DNA of 64,000 bases, taken from contig NC_089247.1 in NCBI RefSeq assembly GCF_000512585.2, positions 186,001-250,000 of the forward strand. The letters are read 5' to 3'. The stretch comes from Kwoniella bestiolae CBS 10118 (taxonomy: Eukaryota > Basidiomycota > Tremellomycetes > Tremellales > Cryptococcaceae). Shown piece by piece: positions 58,394 through 64,000 of this stretch (position 1 is the first letter of the stretch; each line of letters starts with the position of its first letter). The translations under genes and the position numbers were made by a program. The notes under the pieces are model-generated. The model ran no database searches. It was not told the origin of the DNA and saw nothing but the letters and a program-made list of their open reading frames with translations.

Positions 58394-59493
58394 TGAGGCG
58401 ATCAGATGTCGTGGGGGGAGTATCCGCGAATTCCATGTACTTTACGTATTGCTTAACATGATACGCAGGGAAGCACGAGTATGAGGTTATATACGGGCTT
58501 TTGGACTATACTGCTTATGCTGCGCGTTCCGCTATCCAGGACTGGGTCTTCCGATGAAACCAGAATTAGCAGCATGACAGCTGGAGCAGCCATCACGTCT
58601 CAATCAGCAGAGGGGCGTCTCGTATCTTGATTACACCGTACTATTCGCCTCGTAAAATGCGGGAGCAAAGTCATCAGTTTGACGCCAGACAACAGTGCGC
58701 TTTATTCACCGATAGGATTCCCCTTCACCTCTCCTCCGGAAATGCTTCGCCAACCTCAGTATTAGCCTGCAGTTCTATGTCACAACCGTTTCAAATTCTC
58801 AGGTCAAAATGTATACTATGGGTAGAGGACTTTGTCCGTTGATCAATGTACATCAAGCATTTTCGACTATGATCACAAAGGATAGCAGGTTGAGCCGCCT
58901 TGTATCATGCCGCCAATGTGCAAAGATATAGGAAAATTCCTGAAAATGCAAGGGGTCTAACAGGGGTCCCCCCAACGGTGTTTACGAGTGTTGTTCGACA
59001 GTCTGCCAATGTCGTTGGTCTCTGAGTCGGTTCAGTTGAGGATGTAACCAAGGAGAGGTTTCACAACACCTTCACTTGGCGAGATCCTATGAAGGTAGGG
59101 AGAGGAGATGAATAGCCTCTGCCAACTCTCAAACGGTTTACATGGTCAAAGGAGGCAACAAAGGTGGCAAATGAATCTGTTCATTCAATTGGCTGCGCTG
59201 CTGGCGATCAAAAACTTCGGTCCGTATAAAAAGGTACATGTATTGACCTGCGTATAGAGGTCTTCATGATTTTCCGATATTGAAAATTAGTAAAACAAAC
59301 GCTACCGAAAAGAAGGTAAATCTCGATAATCTCGATGGACCGCAGTCATCTTTAGTAATCCATTTGTCATAACAGATATCTCTTTTCTCTCTCGACAACA
59401 ATAGAAATACGATCATCACCACTATCGTCCGAGCGCATCATCCCTCAATTTCAACCAAGTTTAAAACTTAGTTAGAAACCAAAGAAACCAACC
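58394..59493. other. Spacer between array genes 4 and 5
   Basis: 1.1 kb without a supported gene. TATAAAAA at 59225-59232 lies about 260 nt before the next ATG, the same distance as for gene 4. Confidence 0.45.
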
Positions 59494-59802
59494 ATGCCCG
59501 ATAACAGCAGCGGTAACGGCAATAATCAGGGGTCTGAAGAAGCAAACGATACCATCAGTGAGTGGGAACAATGACTTCGTTGCATCACCACGAAACACAG
59601 TTCTCTGGGTGGAGAGTATGAGCCAGAGAGAGCTGATCATCTGCTGGTAGTTTACGTAGGTATCGGTTTAGCAGGAGGTGTCATCTTATTCGTACTCATC
59701 CTATTATTGTTTCTGTTTCACATTGGCAAATGCGGTAGGGTCAGAAAAGCTCTATCTTGTACCCGCAATTCGAGAACCAAGTCAGACACGAGTGAAGTTT
59801 GA
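59494..59802 (+). CDS. Array gene 5: single-pass membrane microprotein, 68 residues
   Basis: Exons 59494-59557 and 59660-59802, phase-1 intron (ATC A|GT). MPDNSSGNGNNQGSEEAND is polar. The membrane segment is IGLAGGVILFVLILLLFLFHI. The tail GKCGRVRKALSC-TRNSR ends TSEV. The GK, RKAL, C and TR elements parallel array gene 2 (GK, KKAL, CCCCTR). Function unknown. Confidence 0.72.
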
Positions 59803-60829
59803 GATTCCACGGCGCGTGCAGGAAGCAGGACAGGTGTAAAGACTACAATGTATATTGTAAAACGTAGTACGATTTGCATACAGTAACACGAGACACTGGT
59901 TCCGGTAACGTCTACTCGTCACTTCTTGGTAACACAATCGTGCCATCGACCATGTTCGCAGGAGATGATACATCGCTGATCGTGTAAGGACACTCAAACG
60001 GACTTCCAGACTTGAATGTGGCTAATGCAGAAGCAAACTTAGGCATCACGTAGTTTTTCTCAATATGCATTCTTCTCTCGATCATTGGTTTGTGGATGTT
60101 TACCTGAGACAAAGAGATAGGGCTGCAAAGTCTTTTTGCTGGCAGTTGAAATCGATAAAGCGAACGAGCAGGTGAGATGTACAGGAGGTAGGGGACTGTA
60201 TTGAGAATGTTAGTTGTATCTCGGGATCATGGATCATTTTTGTATGTGATGAATGGACATCCAGACTAAGTTGAATCCAGGCAGTTGAGGATGCGAAAGG
60301 GACCGGTCCTGCTTCAACTATACTCAATCTATACTTGGGAGAATCGAAAGAAACGAGGCGGGCGAAGTGAATGGGGGAAATAGGCAGTACCTTCAAATTG
60401 ATATCATCTTTCCGCTACGTTGCTTTTAGGTAGAAACGTCTCATCTGGTAGTGCGACAGAGAGCCACGAGACAATCCTTTATGTTGTTTACTGTATTGTT
60501 GTGTAACGCAAACATTGAAACAATCAATTATCAAAGGGACTATTCCGTCAATTGACTAGTCTGACCTGCTATATATGTGCAAGATGCTTGACTCTTGGAT
60601 ATATAAGTCATGCCTTGCGAAAGAGCGATTTATCTCCTCCACAATGTATCTATAATTCAATACAACAAGTTGATAGAGAGGTGTTTGACAAAAATATACA
60701 TGTTACCCATTCGTTTGAAAAGGTAAGCTCAAACAGAAGGTAATTCAAGGTGCCACAGCTTACTGTAACAGACTTATGTACCACAACAACACTTGTCCAG
60801 TTAAGAACGCAAACAAAGTATAATTCAAA
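59803..60829. other. Spacer between array genes 5 and 6
   Basis: 1.0 kb. A minus-strand frame pair at 59912-60396 has no ATG start and was rejected. No gene called. Confidence 0.4.
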
Positions 60830-61250
60830 ATGGCGATTTCAGGTGTTACCACTGCTTCCTCTGTCGCCGCTGGAGGGAATTCTTCCTTCGGTTCAAGTCC
60901 TGCAGCAAAATATATAATCAGTGGGTTTCACATCTCCTCTTCTCTCGCCACTTTTATAGTCAGCATGAAGAGTCGGGTCAAGCTGATATTGGGGTTGTTC
61001 GGGTATCGGTATAATAGTTGCCATCGCCGCCATCGTGCTCATTGTTCTGATCTGGTTGTGCCTCCTACATGTGCAAAAGAGGAGATTTGCAGGCAAAGGT
61101 ATCTTTGGACGAGCGCGAAAATGTGAAGAATGTAATCGGCCTCTGGGCGATGATAAGAGATATACCGATGGAACGTCCCGTTGTATGCCGAGTAGGATAT
61201 GGTATCATAGGGGCTGCGGCCCTGAAAGCGTGGAGCTTCAGACTGCTTAA
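60830..61250 (+). CDS. Array gene 6: single-pass membrane protein with CxxC tail, 107 residues
   Basis: Exons 60830-60920 and 61018-61250, phase-1 intron (ATC A|TT, GTGGGT donor). The N terminus is Ser/Ala/Gly-rich (MAISGVTTASSVAAGG). The membrane segment is IAIAAIVLIVLIWLCLLHV. The tail of about 60 residues is the longest in the array and holds CEEC, a later Cys and a GCGPE motif with His and Trp nearby (RIWYHRGCG), so a small metal site is possible. Function unknown. Confidence 0.65.
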
Positions 61251-62365
61251 TGCTCCTGTATTGATGCCGTAGATATACACAGCAATATGCAAGTGCTCTT
61301 CGGGTCATTGAGCACATACAGTTCGGAAGCATAACGTCCAATGGCTTTAGCATGTATACAACCTTCATGGACTCTCCCAGCACGATTGATGTGCACGATA
61401 TCTTTCCCGATCTTTTCTTCAACCTATCTTCCGTCACCCAACCCTAGGAAGCGGCCCGGCGAGGCGTGGACAGACCATTCTGTAGATACCCGTACTTGAG
61501 AAACCCTAGTATCCCAAGAGAAGTTCCCGGCATATAAGATCCCATGGCGTCGACCCTCAAGGTCTGGTGTGCCAGACCTATTGAACGCTCTTCCCAAGTG
61601 GATGCCACTGGATTGCAAGATCAGCTCGGTGATCACAGCCGAACTTTCTGAAACCAACTCATACTGTACTATATAATCTAAGTTGGTGCAAACGAATAAC
61701 GGCTACGTCTTGTTATGAGATACATGTACAGAGTATCTCATTGATTCGACTTCTCTGGTTCGGCACCTAGGGGAATATGTGGTGCGACATCATGATGATC
61801 CTGTTCCCCTTGCTGACGCGAGCAACGTCGGTTTGTGTTGGAGTATTACCTAAGGATGGCAGAATCCAGTCGTCGAACCGATCGTTTTCGTACAGGACAT
61901 CGCATGGTACCCCCCAGATCTGACACGATATGTCCTTGCAGCAAATTTATCTCCAGCCCCATCAAGTCAAAGGATACTCCTCAAACAAGTCACTGCGCAT
62001 CTCACCGTTGTATCCGATTCACATCCTTTGACTACCCCAATTGTCCACCGAAACATATCCATGGTTACTTCAGATTTGATGCGATATATATCAGATGATC
62101 AACACCCCAACATGATACCTTGTTCTTTCTGTCTGCCAAAAAGCCCAAAAGTAAATCCCAAAATACACCTAATAAATATAATCCATATCGTAACAATCAG
62201 CTATCCGTCCAGTCCAGTCGGTGCCACCCCAAAATACTATTCTAACTCTCAAGTTGTACACCAAATGGTCCTATCCCTTTCCCAAAACAGTTACCTCTAG
62301 TTGATTCAGGCTCATAAGTCATCCCCTACCCTCTAAAATAACATATTCATACTGTACCCACCGAT
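61251..62365. other. Spacer between array genes 6 and 7
   Basis: 1.1 kb, no gene supported on either strand. Confidence 0.45.
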
Positions 62366-62769
62366 ATGCCAACAACCAGTTCCCGAAGCAGAGTTGTCAC
62401 TCCCCCCTCCCCAACTACCCACACTAGCCTGACCTCCATTGCCAAGCCAACTTCCACGGAGGGTATCACAAGCGACCTTGCGAATCAGGGGCAGAAGTAT
62501 ATCGGTTCGCTGAGCTCTACGTCATTTACCAGTGAGTTCATACGTTACATCCCCACTCACCAGGAAGTTGGTAGGATGACTTAGTGCTGAATGGATACCA
62601 CACAGTCGTTATCGTCATCATCCTTATTGGTATCTTGGCGATCTGTTTCATATTTTGGTTCTTCACCGTTGGGAAAGCCCGAAGACAGAAGAAGAAGAAT
62701 CTGCAGCAATTCACGATACAGAATTCGGATGGTAGTAGTAGTACGACGGTGGTCAAACCGGGAGTATAG
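62366..62769 (+). CDS. Array gene 7: single-pass membrane microprotein, 109 residues
   Basis: Exons 62366-62531 and 62606-62769, phase-1 intron (ACC A|TC). It has the longest extracellular-type N terminus (55 residues, Ser/Thr/Pro-rich, a candidate for O-mannosylation). The membrane segment is IVIVIILIGILAICFIFWFF. The tail is basic right after the membrane (GKARRQKKKN) and then polar, ending KPGV. Function unknown. Confidence 0.68.
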
Positions 62770-63104
62770 TCTAGATCTCGATGAAAGTCTATTTGTAGGC
62801 GATTGCATAAAGCATATTACACTTGAACATATGATGCATGATGTTCTACAATACATGAATCTACCTAAGACGCACGTACACGCGACTCATAGATGCGATA
62901 ATACACAGTCGAACTGCTCCCACACATATTTCATACACTGAGAACATTTAGATCCCGTATCAACATCAACAGCCTAATCTATCGCATCCTTAACTGACCA
63001 GCCACTCATTCGAATTAAGCCTATTGGGTGTTCTGACCAAACATCTCTCTGGATCAAATTGAATGATTGTCAGCTGACCAACACATATGGAAAACACGGC
63101 TTCC
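62770..63104. other. Convergent intergenic region, no gene seen
   Basis: 335 nt between the last array gene and the SPO22-like gene. Confidence 0.5.
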
Positions 63105-64000
63105 TCACAAATATTGCCTTTTCATCTACAACGGTAAGATCAGCACATCATCCTCGGGGAACGGCAGTGGTCAGAAGAAAGCACTCACTTCTTGCGATTG
63201 AGACACGCTACCAGGCATGGTCTCAGCTATAGTCAGAGCTATTCGGCACCATTTACTCGCACTTTCCATTCTTGACGAGCTGCATCATTCGACCATCAAT
63301 TAATCGCTCATCGTACATTGGGGGGTATTGTGAAAATGAAATTCACCCATATTCCGCCAAACCTTTATTCCAGGTAGTAGCGATAAGCCAGTGAAATTCG
63401 TCTTGAGGATACTATTGATCGGTTCCAACAGCGTTGAGCCCTGCCCTTCATAGGTAAGAAAAGATCAGATCATAGCTTACCTCCCTTCCCAAAGGCGTTC
63501 GAAGTATCTTCAGAGTTCTGGAAAAGTAATCTTGTGCTCTCGCCAGATCTTCTGGAGTGTTCCGGATGAATAGCAAAGTGATGATACCTCGTATCCATCT
63601 TGAAAATCGGACTACTTCTGCTTGGTTGGTGATGCCACATAAACCGATGATGGCTTGAAGGAGATGGTGGATGACTGAGCGTATTCAATGATGTTAGCAG
63701 TATCACTTTGATTGCCCAATATAACTCACTAGAAGTGGGACAGTCCGGATAGTCTAGCTAAAGTACAATCCAATCAGCACAATCCAAGTAGTACGTAGAA
63801 GGGCGGCGAATGGACTAACCAAGAGATTCGCCACCATTTCAAGTATTCGGATTGTTGCATCATTATCCGTCCGGTCTGAGGACTTCAATGTCTGCCCGTA
63901 TCGTTAGTCACCTCCAGCGCAGATGAAACTTATATTCATTGTCCTTACAATGATGGTTCCCCTTATTTCTTCCCATCGATGAGCGTTGCACAACAATTCA
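63105..64000 (-). CDS. SPO22: SPO22/ZIP4-like meiosis protein, C-terminal part, cut by the window end
   Basis: At least six exons read on the minus strand. They include LLCNAHRWEEIRGTII, IRILEMVANLL, VIHHLLQAIIGLCG, FSRWIRGIITLLFIRNTPEDLARAQDYF, then YPQDEFHWLIATTWNKG, SASKWCRIALTIAETM and a final exon MKRQYL before TGA (63105-63107). The TPR-like helices and the YP.[DE]E..WL..T.WN motif are characteristic of the Spo22/Zip4/TEX11 family. That family is a scaffold of the ZMM crossover pathway on meiotic chromosomes. The YPQDE exon is followed by a GTTTGG donor, a rare type also inferred for the gene at 17314. The N-terminal part lies beyond 64000. Confidence 0.75.

Noticed and set aside
59912..60396. 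Minus-strand frame pair between array genes 5 and 6 that reads like a two-exon protein
   Set aside because: The upstream frame has no ATG in frame before a stop (it opens at TTG), and no strong donor joins the two parts.
61424..61657. Minus-strand 77-codon frame beginning MVSESSAVI
   Set aside because: No splice continuation and no family; likely chance.

Overview
This window looks like a chromosome segment from a basidiomycete yeast, most likely order Tremellales (Cryptococcus/Kwoniella relatives). Nearly every gene is cut by several short introns (about 50-80 nt) with GTGAGT/GTAAGT donors and YAG acceptors. The conserved genes are eukaryotic housekeeping genes (SKI2, CWC2, MIS12, a PKA catalytic subunit, a SPO22/ZIP4-type meiosis gene), and one gene resembles the Cap64 family of capsule-forming basidiomycetes. 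The placement is an inference; no rRNA, tRNA or organellar sequence was seen. Splice joins were worked out by eye from reading frame and consensus sites.

Layout. 0-18.4 kb: end of an unknown gene, a Zn2Cys6 transcription factor, a RidA/YjgF protein, an NCS1 nucleobase-type permease, an in-frame fusion of an alpha/beta hydrolase to an SMP-30/gluconolactonase domain, a proline-iminopeptidase-like hydrolase, a Cap64-like SGNH-type membrane protein, a 2-oxoglutarate/Fe(II) oxygenase and a small Gly/Asn-rich protein. The first four functional genes and the fusion look like a small catabolic neighbourhood: regulator, imine deaminase, transporter and hydrolase-lactonase.

18.4-29.5 kb: an accessory block with three units of a Cys-rich family I do not recognise. 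It has two modules, A (ending in a [PIV][IV]W-[EK]-V ... YCSY segment) and B (WSCWSC ... CxxxC). Unit 1 encodes A and B as separate intact genes, unit 2 is broken by several frameshifts, and unit 3 encodes both modules in one intact spliced gene.

29.5-53.9 kb: conserved genes CWC2, SKI2, an ARA2-like aldo/keto reductase, MIS12, an FHA-domain protein with a C-terminal membrane tail and a PKA catalytic subunit. These are followed by a long disordered stress-type protein with internal duplication and a dehydrin-like end, and a membrane-anchored alpha/beta hydrolase.

54.6-62.8 kb: a second accessory block with seven tandem, same-strand, two-exon genes for single-pass membrane microproteins (55-109 residues). 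All seven have one phase-1 intron just before the membrane segment. The window ends inside a SPO22/ZIP4-like gene on the minus strand. The two accessory blocks are the best candidates for undescribed biology here.
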